Of a stretch of DNA of 64,000 nt, positions 1 to 8,363 are shown in pieces. A program made the position numbers and the translations under genes. The DNA is taken from positions 744,001 through 808,000 of the forward strand of contig NZ_FSRU01000002.1 in NCBI RefSeq assembly GCF_900142845.1, given 5' to 3'. Source of the stretch: Paraburkholderia phenazinium (GTDB lineage: Bacteria > Pseudomonadota > Gammaproteobacteria > Burkholderiales > Burkholderiaceae). The notes beneath the pieces are model-generated. The model saw only the letters and a program-made list of their open reading frames with translations. It was not told where the DNA came from and made no database searches. Each line of letters starts with the position of its first letter. Position 1 is the stretch's first letter.

Positions 1-1053
1 GCGGACTATCGCGAGTACATCGGCGACGCGCTTGCCGCCGGGCGGCGCGAAGAAGAGGTGGTCGCGGCCCTCGGCGACCCGGTCAAGCTCGCTCGCGAAC
101 TGAAGGCGCAGGCGAATTACCGTCAGTGGCAAGACCGCCGGTCGTTCAGCAACCTGGTTCGCGTGATCATGTCGATTTCCGCGCTGGGCCTGCTGAACGT
201 TCTGCTGCTGGTGCCGTTCATGGTGTACCTGGTCATTCTCACCGTCGGCTACGTTGTGTCCACGGGGTTGACCATCGCCGGGCTGGTTGGGGTGCTCGCC
301 TTGAGCGGTCATCACTTCTTCGGCAAGCCCGGACATGGCACGGTGTCGTTCAACATCGACACCAACGCCAGCGCACCCGCCAATGCTGCCGCGGCCGGCG
401 CGTCGGAGACGAAGGATGCGGACGACGATGGCGACGACGACACGCCGGGCAATCTGAAGAGCCTGAAGATCGTGGGCGACCGTTTCGTCTTCAATCTGCA
501 GGACGACAGCAAGCTGGAGCTGGTGACGCGCTCCGGCTCGATCGAGATTCATAACGATGGCGACAACTTCCGCTTCGAGAGTTCGTCCGACGCTGCCCGG
601 CATCTGCTGAAGAGGGGCGACGACGGTACGTGGAGCATCGCTCGCGACGAAGTGGTGACGCTAGAGTTGAAAGACGACGACGAGAAAGTATCGTTCGTGC
701 GTTCCAGCACCGATCCCAAGTCGGGCGTCTGGGACATTTCGAGCGACGACGGCGACAACGTCAAGCTCGAGCAGGACGAGCAGGGCAAGACCCATCACCT
801 GACGGCGCATAGCGGCCAGGACACGGTGGACATCGCCGACGGCAAGGTTGCCATCAACGACGGTCACAACGTGATCCGGGTGGCGGGATCGGACGGCAAG
901 TACACCTACGCGATCGTGATGCTGCCCATCGGTCTGCTCGGTCTTGCGCTCTGCATCTGGCTGACGCGGATTACCTGGCGCGGCATGGCGCGCTACGTGA
1001 AGCGGCAAATCGACGTCGTCTCGGCGAGTCTCGACCGCCAGCAGACGTCCTGA
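1..1053 (+). CDS. HAAS/DUF1700-family membrane protein, 5' end missing
   Basis: The frame is open from base 1, so the start lies upstream of the window; 350 residues remain. The first residues (YREYIGDALAAGR, then a helix ending VKLARELKAQ) resemble the N-terminal HAAS/DUF1700 helical domain, which is usually found in membrane proteins encoded next to PadR-type regulators. Two membrane segments follow at about residues 54-101 of the fragment. Next comes a long soluble region that begins with an Asp-rich linker and reads as a beta-rich adhesin-like DUF4097-type fold. A last membrane helix lies at about 302-321 before a basic tail. The partner regulator, if there is one, would be outside the window. 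Function is not known beyond likely envelope sensing or signalling, which is inferred from the family. Confidence 0.75.
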   Translation, partial: ADYREYIGDALAAGRREEEVVAALGDPVKLARELKAQANYRQWQDRRSFSNLVRVIMSISALGLLNVLLLVPFMVYLVILTVGYVVSTGLTIAGLVGVLALSGHHFFGKPGHGTVSFNIDTNASAPANAAAAGASETKDADDDGDDDTPGNLKSLKIVGDRFVFNLQDDSKLELVTRSGSIEIHNDGDNFRFESSSDAARHLLKRGDDGTWSIARDEVVTLELKDDDEKVSFVRSSTDPKSGVWDISSDDGDNVKLEQDEQGKTHHLTAHSGQDTVDIADGKVAINDGHNVIRVAGSDGKYTYAIVMLPIGLLGLALCIWLTRITWRGMARYVKRQIDVVSASLDRQQTS

Positions 1054-1147
1054 AGAAGCACGGGAAGTACCCGAATACCGAAGTACCGGATATCTGAACC
1101 CTTAGTAGTCCGTATAACCACTTTTCGCTTTAAAAGAGGAAATCGTC

Positions 1148-1945
1148 ATGAACATCGATTATCCGAGCGACGTTTCTAAGGAAACCCGTCTCCATCGTGT
1201 CCCGGCACTGCCTTTTTCCGGTGGAAGAGAAGTCAATCCCCTGCGGATTGCCGACTGGTTGATGAGCGGCTTGCGTGCCGCCGGCGTGCAGCCGGTGCTG
1301 TGGCTCAGCGTGTTGCTGATCTGCGCCGATTTCGCGACCGCGCTGGTGTTCCTGCCGCTGTTGCGTCCGCTGGCGGTGCTGCTGGCGCCGCTCGTCGTGG
1401 GTGGGTTGATGGTGATTCAGGACGGCGCCACGAAGGACCAGCCGGTGTCGCTGCGCGAAGCGTTCGCGGCGCTGGCGCGGCGCAGCAACGCGCTGTGCGT
1501 GATCGGGTTGTACGGCGCGGCGATCGTTGCCGTCGGTTACGTGATCCTGCTGGCGACGTTCCATGTTTCGTTGAACGCCTCGGTCACATCTAGCGGCGTG
1601 CATAACCTGTCGATCAGCTACGGTGGCGACCACGGCGTGCGCGGCGCGCTTGAATCGCTGCTCGGCGCGTCGATCTTTGCGGTCGCGATTGCTTCGGCCT
1701 GCTTTGCGCCGGCACTGGTGATGCTGCACGACATGACCCCGCATGACGCGATGATCGCAAGCCTGAGCGGTGCCGCACGCAACTGGCCTGTGACGCTGAT
1801 GTACTTCGCCGCGATGACGGTGGCCGTGCTGTTCGCACCGATGGTGCCGCTGGCGCTGCGCGCCCTGGTGCTGACGCCGCTTCTGACCGCTGTGCCGATG
1901 CTGTCGATCTACGGCGCCTACCGGGATGTTTTCCTCGGACGCTGA
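1148..1945 (+). CDS. BPSS1780-family multi-pass membrane protein
   Basis: This 265-residue protein matches in pattern the BPSS1780 family, a Burkholderiales inner-membrane family of unknown function. The N-terminus is soluble and carries the phrase PSDVSKETRLHRVPALPF and a conserved GREV. About six hydrophobic helices follow, at roughly residues 45-95, 118-140, 165-200 and 213-255. An AGAGGA-like ribosome site sits about 8 bases before the ATG. It lies 94 bp after the HAAS-type gene on the same strand, so co-transcription is possible. No catalytic motif is visible. The family name is recognised; the role is unknown. Confidence 0.75.
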   Translation: MNIDYPSDVSKETRLHRVPALPFSGGREVNPLRIADWLMSGLRAAGVQPVLWLSVLLICADFATALVFLPLLRPLAVLLAPLVVGGLMVIQDGATKDQPVSLREAFAALARRSNALCVIGLYGAAIVAVGYVILLATFHVSLNASVTSSGVHNLSISYGGDHGVRGALESLLGASIFAVAIASACFAPALVMLHDMTPHDAMIASLSGAARNWPVTLMYFAAMTVAVLFAPMVPLALRALVLTPLLTAVPMLSIYGAYRDVFLGR

Positions 1946-1990
1946 GCGGGGACCTTGGTGGGTACGCGGACGGGCTGGAAGCGGTCTGCG

Positions 1991-2449
1991 TTAGCGTTGC
2001 AGCAGATCCTTCTCCATGAAAACGCTCAACGGATCGGGCCGGTAGTCCGCGAACGGCTCGCGGGCAACGAAGCCGGCCCGGCCGTAGAGACCGAGCGCCG
2101 AATGGCTGTCGATGCCGGTTTCCAGACGCAGCCAGCGCACGCCGTGCGCACGCGCCTGATGCTCGAGCTTCGCGAGGATGGCTTTGGACAGTCCCTGGCC
2201 ACGAGCCTGCGGCTCCACCCACATGCGCTTGATCTCGGCCCAATCGCCTTTCAGGACCACGGCGCCGGTCGCCAGCGCTTCGCCGGCGGCGTCGCGGGCG
2301 ACATGAAACAGCACGCCAGGTTCGCGCAACGAATCGAGCGGCAAGAGATGGTTGCTCTCCGCCGGATAAAGCTTCGCGGCTTCTGCGTCGCCATGTTCGA
2401 GCAGGGCGATGATGTCGGGCTGGGCGGGATCTTCGATAGCGATGTTCAT
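1991..2449 (-). CDS. GNAT-family N-acetyltransferase
   Basis: A 152-residue GNAT enzyme that would transfer an acetyl group from acetyl-CoA to an amine; the substrate cannot be predicted. The acetyl-CoA loop is visible as KRMWVEPQARGQGLSKAIL (R/Q-x-x-G-x-G/A), followed by the beta-strand WLRLETG and the GLYGRAGFV helix typical of the C-terminal half. The frame stays open to a TTG at 2500, but the ATG at 2449 gives the expected N-terminus (MNIAIEDPAQPD) and normal family length, so I used it. Neither start has a strong ribosome site. The gene stands alone between convergent and divergent neighbours. Confidence 0.8.
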   Translation of the reverse strand: MNIAIEDPAQPDIIALLEHGDAEAAKLYPAESNHLLPLDSLREPGVLFHVARDAAGEALATGAVVLKGDWAEIKRMWVEPQARGQGLSKAILAKLEHQARAHGVRWLRLETGIDSHSALGLYGRAGFVAREPFADYRPDPLSVFMEKDLLQR

Positions 2450-2524
2450 GTGTGACGGGGTCGTTGTAAGCGGATGGTCAGGCAGGCGTGAGCGTATCAA
2501 AGGTGGCGGAAGCGTGCTTGCGTT

Positions 2525-3439
2525 TCAGGTGGGGGCAACCGCCTGTTCCTCGCGCGCATACTGCGTCGGCGGCCGGCCGACGTGCCGCGTGAAGGCGACG
2601 CTGAAGGTGCTGGCGGAGCTATAGCCGACGCGCTGCGCAATCTCGGCGATACGGCCTTCATTGCGGCGCAGCAGGTCCTTCGCGAGCGCCATGCGCCAGG
2701 TGAGCAGATATTCCATCGGCGCGATGCCGACCGCTCGGCTGAAGCGCTCAAAAAAGGTCGAGCGCGACAGCGCAGCCTCCTTCGCCAGTTCGGCAACCGT
2801 CCACGCGCGGGTCGGGTGCGCGTGCATGCCGCGGATCGCGGCCGCGAGGCGGCCGTCGGCGAGTCCGCGCGCGAGGCCCGGCGATGCGTGGGTTCCGGTT
2901 GTAGAGCGCAGTGCCTCGATGAGCAGCACTTCCAGCAGCCGTGCGAGCACGACCTCGCGCGCGGGCCGCTGTTCGCGCGACTCGTCCCGCACGAGTTGCA
3001 CGAGCGTGGCGAGCCGCTGCTCGCCGCGGACATGCACGAATTGCGGCAGCAGCGAGACCAGCAGCGACGCATCGGGCGAACCGAAGCTGCAGTGGCCCAC
3101 CATCATGCGCACGTCGGCCGGGCCGTCCGGGACGCCGACTCTGAATTCATTGTTGCCCAGCGCGACGGGTGCCGCCGTCTCGACGTCCGCTGGCGGCGGC
3201 TCGAGACTGGACATCGCGACGCCATAAGCCGCGGGAATCAGGACGAAGTCACCCGACCGGAGCGCGATCGGCTCGTGTCCGTCGATTGCAATGCGGCTGC
3301 CACCCTCGAGGATCGCGCAATAGAACGGCTCGCCGGCATCGGAGCGGCTGACGCGCCAGGCGCCCGCTCCGAGAACGAGTTTGGAGAACCGGGCACCCGG
3401 CTGCAGCAGCGTGACCACTTCGGCCAGTGGATCGATCAT
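2525..3439 (-). CDS. AraC-family transcriptional regulator with cupin domain
   Basis: A 304-residue AraC/XylS-type regulator. Residues about 10-185 form a cupin-type sensor of the cupin_6 kind (GARFSKLVLGAGAWRVS, then SGDFVLIP). The C-terminal 100 residues hold the two helix-turn-helix units (TVAELAKEAALSRSTFFERF and IAEIAQRVGYSSASTFSVAF) and the family signature up to PTQYARE. An AGGAG site lies about 7 bases before the ATG. It is divergent from the SDR gene at 3542 with about 100 bp between, the usual layout for a regulator that controls its neighbour. It probably controls one or both SDR genes; the inducer is unknown. Confidence 0.88.
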   Translation of the reverse strand: MIDPLAEVVTLLQPGARFSKLVLGAGAWRVSRSDAGEPFYCAILEGGSRIAIDGHEPIALRSGDFVLIPAAYGVAMSSLEPPPADVETAAPVALGNNEFRVGVPDGPADVRMMVGHCSFGSPDASLLVSLLPQFVHVRGEQRLATLVQLVRDESREQRPAREVVLARLLEVLLIEALRSTTGTHASPGLARGLADGRLAAAIRGMHAHPTRAWTVAELAKEAALSRSTFFERFSRAVGIAPMEYLLTWRMALAKDLLRRNEGRIAEIAQRVGYSSASTFSVAFTRHVGRPPTQYAREEQAVAPT

Positions 3440-3541
3440 CGCCGGACTCCTGCAAATGAAATTCGGATGATTGATTGTAGCAAGTACGGACTCGGCGATC
3501 TATCGTAGGGGCATACGCAATCCACCCCCACAGGAGTACCT

Positions 3542-4291
3542 ATGCCAACCGTCCTGATCTCCGGCTGCTCGTCCGGATTCGGCCTTGAGATCGCCCGCTA
3601 CTTCCTTGCCCGCGACTGGCAGGTCATCGCCACGATGCGCACGCCCCGTGCCGACCTGCTGCCGCCTTCAGAGCGTCTGCGCGTCCTGGCGCTCGACGTC
3701 ACGAATCCGCAGAGCATTCGCGAGGCGGTCGAGGCCGCGGGCCCGATCGACGTCCTCGTCAACAACGCGGGTTTCGGCGCGGCGTCGCCGGCCGAACTCG
3801 TGCCGCTTGCGACGGTGCGCGATCTGTTCGAAACCAACACCTTCGGCACGATCGCGCTGACGCAAGCGGTGTTGCCGCAGTTTCGGCAGCGCGGGGCCGG
3901 CGTCGTGGTGAACGTCACGTCGAGCGTGACGCTGAGGGCGCTGCCGCTGATCGCCGCGTACCGCGCAAGCAAGGCGGCCGTGAACGCGTTCACCGAGTCG
4001 ATGGCGCTGGAGATGGAGCCATTCGGCGTGCGGGTGCGCCTCGTGCTGCCGGGCCGTGCGCCCGACACCCGGTTTGGCGACAACGCGCGCGCCCACATGC
4101 ACGGCTTCGACCACGAGGCCTACGCCGAGCTCGTCAAGCAGGTCATGGCGCACTTAGGGGACACCTCTGCCCCGGTCACGCGGGCACAGGACGTCGCCGA
4201 AGCCGTGTGGCGGGCGGCGACCGACCCGTCATCGCCGCTGCACATTCCGGCCGGCGCCGACGCGCAAGCATGGGCGGCCGAGCGTCGCTGA
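3542..4291 (+). CDS. SDR-family NAD(P)-dependent oxidoreductase
   Basis: A 249-residue classical short-chain dehydrogenase/reductase. The cofactor loop reads SGCSSGFG near the N-terminus, the NNAG motif follows about residue 76, and the catalytic Ser (VNVTSS) and Tyr-Lys (YRASK) are in place. A canonical AGGAG lies just before the ATG. The AraC regulator is divergent, and a second SDR gene follows 99 bp downstream. Substrate cannot be told from sequence; the family covers alcohols, steroids and ketones. The pair of SDR genes under one AraC regulator suggests a small inducible detoxification or catabolic unit. Confidence 0.85.
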   Translation: MPTVLISGCSSGFGLEIARYFLARDWQVIATMRTPRADLLPPSERLRVLALDVTNPQSIREAVEAAGPIDVLVNNAGFGAASPAELVPLATVRDLFETNTFGTIALTQAVLPQFRQRGAGVVVNVTSSVTLRALPLIAAYRASKAAVNAFTESMALEMEPFGVRVRLVLPGRAPDTRFGDNARAHMHGFDHEAYAELVKQVMAHLGDTSAPVTRAQDVAEAVWRAATDPSSPLHIPAGADAQAWAAERR

Positions 4292-4390
4292 GCGGCCGGC
4301 GTCACCGCTTTGACGCGAGAAGCAAAACCGGCTTCCGAGCAATACAGCGCAACACCACGCAACACAGCGCAACACCACCAGGAGATTGCC

Positions 4391-5149
4391 ATGCAGGATA
4401 AACCCGTCGCTCTCGTCACCGGGGCTAATCAGGGAATCGGTCTTCAGATCGCCAAGGATCTCGTGGGCCACGGCTTCACGGTGCTGGTCGGGTCGCGCGA
4501 TCTCGTGCGCGGCGAGGCTGCGGCCACCGAGGTCGGACCGCAGGCCCACGCACTCCAGCTCGACGTGACGGATCACGCTTCGATCACGGCCGCGGCACAG
4601 CGCGTGCGCAACGAATTTGGCCGCCTCGACGTGCTGATCCAGAATGCGGCCATCTCGAACACCAGGAAGCAGCCCGGTCAGTCCGTCGAGGCGTACTCGA
4701 AGACGACCCGTCCGAGCAACGTCTCACTCGACGAAATGCGCGCAGTGTGGGACACCAACGTGTTCGGCGTGCTGGCCGTGTACCAGGCGATGCTGCCGCT
4801 GCTGCGTGAAGCGCCGGCTGCCCGCATCGTCAACGTATCGAGTGGCGTCGGTTCGCTCACGACGAACTCGGATCCGGCCTTCGCCTACCGGGCGATCTTC
4901 GGCCCTGTCTACCCCGCATCGAAGACGGCGCTTAATGCGTTGACCGTCGCCATGGCGCTCGAACTGGAGCCGGAGGGCATCAAGGTCAACGCGGTTTCGC
5001 CGGGCTATACCCGGACGAATCTCAACGGCTATTCGGGCACGGAGACGGTCGAGGAGGGCGCGCGCGAAGCGGTGCGCGTCGCGCTGCTGGGTCCGGACGG
5101 TCCCACCGGGACGTTCACGCGCTGGGAAAACGAAACGATCCCATGGTGA
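4391..5149 (+). CDS. SDR-family oxidoreductase; its 3' end is duplicated 4 kb downstream
   Basis: A 252-residue SDR enzyme. The start at 4391 is set by an AGGAG seven bases upstream and by the family N-terminus MQDKPVALVTGANQGIG; an upstream in-frame extension has no ribosome site. The TGANQGIG cofactor loop, the catalytic Ser in VNVSSGVG and YPASK are all present. It follows the other SDR gene and is likely co-transcribed with it. The last 28 codons plus downstream sequence recur near-perfectly at 9037-9254, so this gene's 3' end marks the left edge of an acquired island. The gene itself is intact. Confidence 0.85.
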   Translation: MQDKPVALVTGANQGIGLQIAKDLVGHGFTVLVGSRDLVRGEAAATEVGPQAHALQLDVTDHASITAAAQRVRNEFGRLDVLIQNAAISNTRKQPGQSVEAYSKTTRPSNVSLDEMRAVWDTNVFGVLAVYQAMLPLLREAPAARIVNVSSGVGSLTTNSDPAFAYRAIFGPVYPASKTALNALTVAMALELEPEGIKVNAVSPGYTRTNLNGYSGTETVEEGAREAVRVALLGPDGPTGTFTRWENETIPW

Positions 5150-5286
5150 TGTCGTCCTGATTCTGATCCAGCGCCTGAGCGGCGGTACCGGCGCGGGTAC
5201 CGCCGTCACCGTCTCGCCACCATCGCTTCAAGTCCCCCTGTTTCGCCTCAACATAACGACCCCCTCAGTCCGTAAGTTTGATAGGC
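5063..5286 (+). repeat. Left direct repeat of the nuclease island (224 bp)
   Basis: Bases 5063-5286 recur as 9037-9254 in the same orientation. By eye, the copies differ by a 6-bp insertion here (a second CTGAT-like unit near 5163) and two substitutions (T/C near 5205, T/A near 5239). The repeat covers the last 28 codons of the SDR gene, its stop, an inverted repeat and about 135 bp of downstream sequence, and both copies end at GTTTGATAGGC. The copy here is continuous with the full SDR gene. Confidence 0.97.
5181..5204 (+). terminator. Stem-loop after the SDR gene
   Basis: A 9-bp perfect inverted repeat (GGCGGTACC, 6-base loop, GGTACCGCC) lies 31 bases after the SDR stop codon. No T-run follows, so it is not a textbook intrinsic terminator. 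It may still protect the 3' end of the transcript. The same hairpin is present in the right repeat at 9149-9172. Confidence 0.45.
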
Positions 5287-5348
5287 GCAAACCTTGGGCT
5301 ACCCGACCGCGAGGCGCTCTAGTTCGGTGGACGCTCTGCACCGCACGG

Positions 5349-5549
5349 TTAGGACCTTTTACGCTTCGCCCGGTTCTCTGCACGGGTTTTGAATTCGTCA
5401 TAGCGATCAGCAAGATCGTAGACATATTCGACAATCGCATTTGCGAAGGTTTGTAGATCGCCCGTGTCTTCTCTCGAAATGCCGGCGTCTTCTGGATAAG
5501 CGGCGGGATTTTGAAGCCTAAATTTCGTGCATGGTCTGGAGGAGTGCAC
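5349..5549 (-). CDS. Uncertain small ORF, 66 residues
   Basis: A short frame starting at a GTG with no clear ribosome site. The C-terminal 40 residues have a coding-like composition and predict one charged helix (FANAIVEYVYDLADRYDEF, then a basic tail AENRAKRKRS). The first 20 residues look random. It follows the nuclease-like gene at 5602 by 52 bp on the same strand and may be its small partner, or the tail of a gene broken by insertion of the island. I do not recognise it. Confidence 0.3.
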   Translation of the reverse strand: MHSSRPCTKFRLQNPAAYPEDAGISREDTGDLQTFANAIVEYVYDLADRYDEFKTRAENRAKRKRS

Positions 5550-5601
5550 GTAACCGATCGGTTTCGTGCAGGCCCGGAATCAAACGAACGGCGAGCTGTC
5601 C

Positions 5602-6126
5602 TCAACGTGCAAACGTATGACTCACGTATTCGACGGTGCGATCGACTGCCGGGGATTGGGGAATCCTGTCCGAGATCGCTACGCGCTTCGCGAGAGCGTG
5701 GATGCCTGCAAGAGCAAGCACCTTCGTACCCTCCCATTTGTCTGGTAGCATCGCACGGACTGGCGCCTCAGGACCGTTGTAGACAACGACGGCCACGCTT
5801 CTTTCGAAGTCGAGGGCGAAGAAAAGCAAGTAGTCAGCGCGTCCTTTGCCTGGTGTGAACGCCGGACCGGTATTGCGCTTCCCTGTCGCCTTAACTTGAA
5901 CGGTCTTCCCTGATCTTGTGCGCGCGTCGACGCCCCCCGTGCGCTTTTCTGGGACCAGCAGATCGAAGTGATGTAGAGCCAGTGCCTCGGCGATGTCGCC
6001 AACGAGTCGCCCATCAAGAGTGAACTTCAGGCCGGTGTCTGCATAGTGTTTTGCGAGCTCCTGTTGTGCGGTCCACAAGCCCTTTACCGCATGAGGCAAT
6101 TGAAGTGTAATTGGGGTGTCGAGCAT
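5602..6126 (-). CDS. DUF6998-like protein with PD-(D/E)XK nuclease-type motifs
   Basis: A 174-residue protein. The core resembles the DUF6998-type restriction-endonuclease-like fold as I remember it: a helix GDIAE with Glu47, then GGVDA with Asp67, then VQVKAT with Gln77 and Lys79. This reads as an E...D...QxK active site, with Gln at the position usually held by Asp or Glu. The C-terminal part (ADYLLFFALDFE...VVVYNGP) fits the remaining strands. An AAGGAAG ribosome site lies 7 bases before the ATG. Its start is only 39 bp from the start of the divergent gene at 6166, which also has such motifs. A DNA-cleaving role is inferred from the motifs only. Composition is lower in GC than the backbone. 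Confidence 0.65.
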   Translation of the reverse strand: MLDTPITLQLPHAVKGLWTAQQELAKHYADTGLKFTLDGRLVGDIAEALALHHFDLLVPEKRTGGVDARTRSGKTVQVKATGKRNTGPAFTPGKGRADYLLFFALDFERSVAVVVYNGPEAPVRAMLPDKWEGTKVLALAGIHALAKRVAISDRIPQSPAVDRTVEYVSHTFAR

Positions 6127-6165
6127 CTATTCTTCCTTTTTGACTTGTTCCTGCAAGGCTCTGAA

Positions 6166-6738
6166 ATGGATCGTGCATGGCTGCGCTTTGCCCAGAAGCT
6201 TGAATATCGAGATCCAGTACGTCTCTTGAAGGATTTCCGGAAAGTTGAATCGCGGATCGCGACGTCGAATACTCCCAAGAAAATTAAGAGTTTACGAACC
6301 AACAGCCTAAGGGAGTTTAGGGAACTTCGTGAGGCGGCAATATTCTGTCATGGGATGTCCCAGCGACTTGGTCAGAAGGTCTTTGTCGGCAAGGGGGAGT
6401 CACAAGACTATGATTTTGTTGCATCGTGGGTCACGGAAGGCAAGCAACATCTGGCTCCCGTCCAAATCAAAGAAGTAGTTCCAGTTGATCTAAATTCGAA
6501 GGCATCCGTGCAAGCTACGGTCGACGCGTTGACGAAATACGTCGACTCTGATGAACTCACAGTGGCCATCCACCTTAACCGGCAGACCTCGTTCGACCCT
6601 GTCCAGTTGGTTGTGCCGGCCCTGAACATTGCGGCGCTTTGGGTGTTTGCTGCGTTAGCAGCCGATCAGTCAGTTTGGGGATTGTGGGGCAATTTCATGG
6701 AGAGCCCGTCTGGGATGCGCTTCCGATATCCAGTTTAA
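6166..6738 (+). CDS. Putative PD-(D/E)XK nuclease-like protein of unknown family
   Basis: A 190-residue protein with no family I can name. After a basic N-terminal half (residues 1-60) comes DYDF with Asp81 and Asp83 and then PVQIKEV with Gln100, Lys102 and Glu103. The spacing and strand-like context resemble the D...(D/E/Q)xK catalytic core of PD-(D/E)XK nucleases, and Glu54 or Glu57 could be the helix-A acid. The C-terminal third is hydrophobic and aromatic (NIAALWVFAALAA) but has no clear membrane helix. The frame runs upstream to 6046 into the opposite gene; the ATG at 6166 has AAGG about 7 bases ahead. The two divergent genes leave 39 bp for both ribosome sites, so each promoter must overlap the other gene. 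Confidence 0.6.
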   Translation: MDRAWLRFAQKLEYRDPVRLLKDFRKVESRIATSNTPKKIKSLRTNSLREFRELREAAIFCHGMSQRLGQKVFVGKGESQDYDFVASWVTEGKQHLAPVQIKEVVPVDLNSKASVQATVDALTKYVDSDELTVAIHLNRQTSFDPVQLVVPALNIAALWVFAALAADQSVWGLWGNFMESPSGMRFRYPV

Positions 6739-7118
6739 TCGCGACAACGTGAGCCAACGCGCGCACCCCATGCATGGACGGTCCGTCAAGAAGTCTCGCG
6801 TCCAGGTTCTCCGTCACCAAGACTTTGGTCAAGGTGTGCCGGTGCGTAAGCCAGGCCGATCTAATGCTAGATTCCGGCCGTTTGGGGATGGCGGGGGGAA
6901 ATGCCCCAAATTTGCGCCCTCAATGCAATCAATAGGTTAGCCAAGGGGCACAACGCATTTGAGAAGTCCGGTGCGACGATAGAAGGCAACTTCAGCCAAA
7001 GCGAGGGCCGTCCGAAACGGTTGGCCGACGGACCGTTGACCAGCCCGCTTTCACGCACTGCCGGCGCATCAGGTCAAGTCGTAACTTCTGCCGATGCGAA
7101 CAAGAGCGAGCTACCCAA
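6739..7118. other. Intergenic stretch inside the island
   Basis: No frame here looks coding on either strand. A possible hairpin, TTTGGGG at 6881-6887 with CCCCAAA at 6904-6910, lies between the convergent gene ends and could stop transcription, but the T-run after it is weak. Confidence 0.4.
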
Positions 7119-7241
7119 CTAGCGTTGGCAGTACTTCTTGTACTTGAATCCTCTACCGCAAGAGCCCGGCGCGTTGCGACCGATCTTCGTTTGGGGACTC
7201 TTGCCTTTAAGCAACGCCGCGAACGTATCCGTCAGGCAGAG
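7119..7241 (-). pseudogene. Degenerate SEC-C tail, in frame after the stop of the HsdR-N gene
   Basis: The 40 codons that follow the TAG at 7242-7244 stay open in the same frame. They end with a recognisable SEC-C metal-binding motif, GRNAPGSCGRGFKYKKYCQR, then TAG at 7119. A normal SEC-C motif is close to GRNAPCPCGSGKKYKKCC. Here the first Cys is Gly and the third is Tyr, so two of four zinc ligands are gone. The simplest reading is that an HsdR-N/SEC-C fusion acquired a stop codon and the tail is decaying. Alternatively it is the end of an unrelated deleted gene that happens to share the frame. Confidence 0.6.
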
Positions 7242-8363
7242 CTATACGGTTCGTACCGCAGCGACATCATCAGTATTTTCCTTCGTTGTATCGGCCTTCA
7301 CGTACGCCCCCACGCACGCCTTCAGGCGGTCGTCGAAATCGAAAATCTGGTCGACGCTTGTGATGGGCACTCGTTCTTCTTCTTTGCTTCCGTTGAACAG
7401 TCCAATGACAAGTCGATTTTCGTTGTTGAACCGCAATCGACAGATCGGCTTGCGATTGTTGTCGTCAAACAGAACAGCGCAGTAGCTTGCCGCAGCGCGT
7501 ATGGAAATCCGCGCCGGTTTCACCAAGGGGCGAAGGATCGCACGGACAATTTGGAACGCTTCTAATTCGGCCTCCGAGGGCGCAAGCACCTCCTCACCAT
7601 CAGGGGATGCCTCCAGAGCAGGTTGGGTTATGGGAGCGGCTATTGGCTCAGGCGTCATTGCGCCCTTGAGTCGCTCATTGATCTTGTCGCTCACGAGCTG
7701 CTGGAATGCCTGCTTGGTGACCTGCGTAAAAAGGTCCTTCACCGCGTTTCTAAATTGCTTTCCTGCTAGGAATTCTGCCGACGCGAGGCGGACAAACTCT
7801 TCTGGAGGATTGGTCATCCATTCGTTCAGCGTGTTCTGGATCGATCGGGTGTATTTGAGGTGATTCGCTGTAGTTAGTATGGTCTCGACGTCGAACGTAG
7901 CCTTGGCAAATTTCTTCAGTTCTTCTACGTCCTGCTCTCGGAAATCCAGGATGTTGAACTCGAAGAATGGTTTGTCATCCATCTTGTTTGCTTTTTCGAG
8001 GTCTGTGAAAAATCTGTAAACAATACCGTTCGTTAGGACGCCAAATCGTGCCTCAGTCACATGAAAGTAGCGAAACAACTGGCTTGCATGGTTGATATGC
8101 AAATCGCCACCGCTCTTCTTGCACTCAAACAGCATAATGGGCTGCCCATCTTTCAGGATCGCGTAATCAACCTTTTCGCCCTTTTTCGTCCCGACGTCGG
8201 CTATCAACTCCGGTGTTACTTCTTGGGGATCGAATACGTTGTATCCCAGTAGCTGGATGAACGGCATGACCATTGCGTTTTTGGTTGCCTCTTCAGTCTG
8301 CAGCATATCCTTCGCAAGCGCCACACGGGACGCAAGAGCTCTGACTTGGTCGATGAAATCCAT
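7242..8363 (-). CDS. Stand-alone type I restriction HsdR N-terminal-domain nuclease
   Basis: A 373-residue protein. Residues 1-150 match the HsdR N-terminal (PD-(D/E)XK) domain: the TEEATKNAMVMPFI helix with Glu24/25, then KVDYAI with Asp66 and LFECKK with Glu80 and Lys82, followed by the domain's later strands (ARFGVLTNGIVYRFF). There is no helicase/translocase domain, so it is not a type I restriction subunit. Stand-alone proteins like this occur in prophages and defence-rich islands with unproven roles. Residues about 165-250 are helical, with a Pro-rich linker near 255-285. The last 100 residues (DDNNRKPICRLRFNN onward) look like a small beta-sheet domain. An AAAGGA site lies 7 bases before the ATG. 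The frame continues after the stop into a SEC-C remnant. Confidence 0.82.
   Translation of the reverse strand: MDFIDQVRALASRVALAKDMLQTEEATKNAMVMPFIQLLGYNVFDPQEVTPELIADVGTKKGEKVDYAILKDGQPIMLFECKKSGGDLHINHASQLFRYFHVTEARFGVLTNGIVYRFFTDLEKANKMDDKPFFEFNILDFREQDVEELKKFAKATFDVETILTTANHLKYTRSIQNTLNEWMTNPPEEFVRLASAEFLAGKQFRNAVKDLFTQVTKQAFQQLVSDKINERLKGAMTPEPIAAPITQPALEASPDGEEVLAPSEAELEAFQIVRAILRPLVKPARISIRAAASYCAVLFDDNNRKPICRLRFNNENRLVIGLFNGSKEEERVPITSVDQIFDFDDRLKACVGAYVKADTTKENTDDVAAVRTV

Noticed and set aside
7242..8363. A type I restriction-modification system
   Set aside because: Only the HsdR N-terminal domain is present; no HsdM, HsdS or translocase domain exists nearby.
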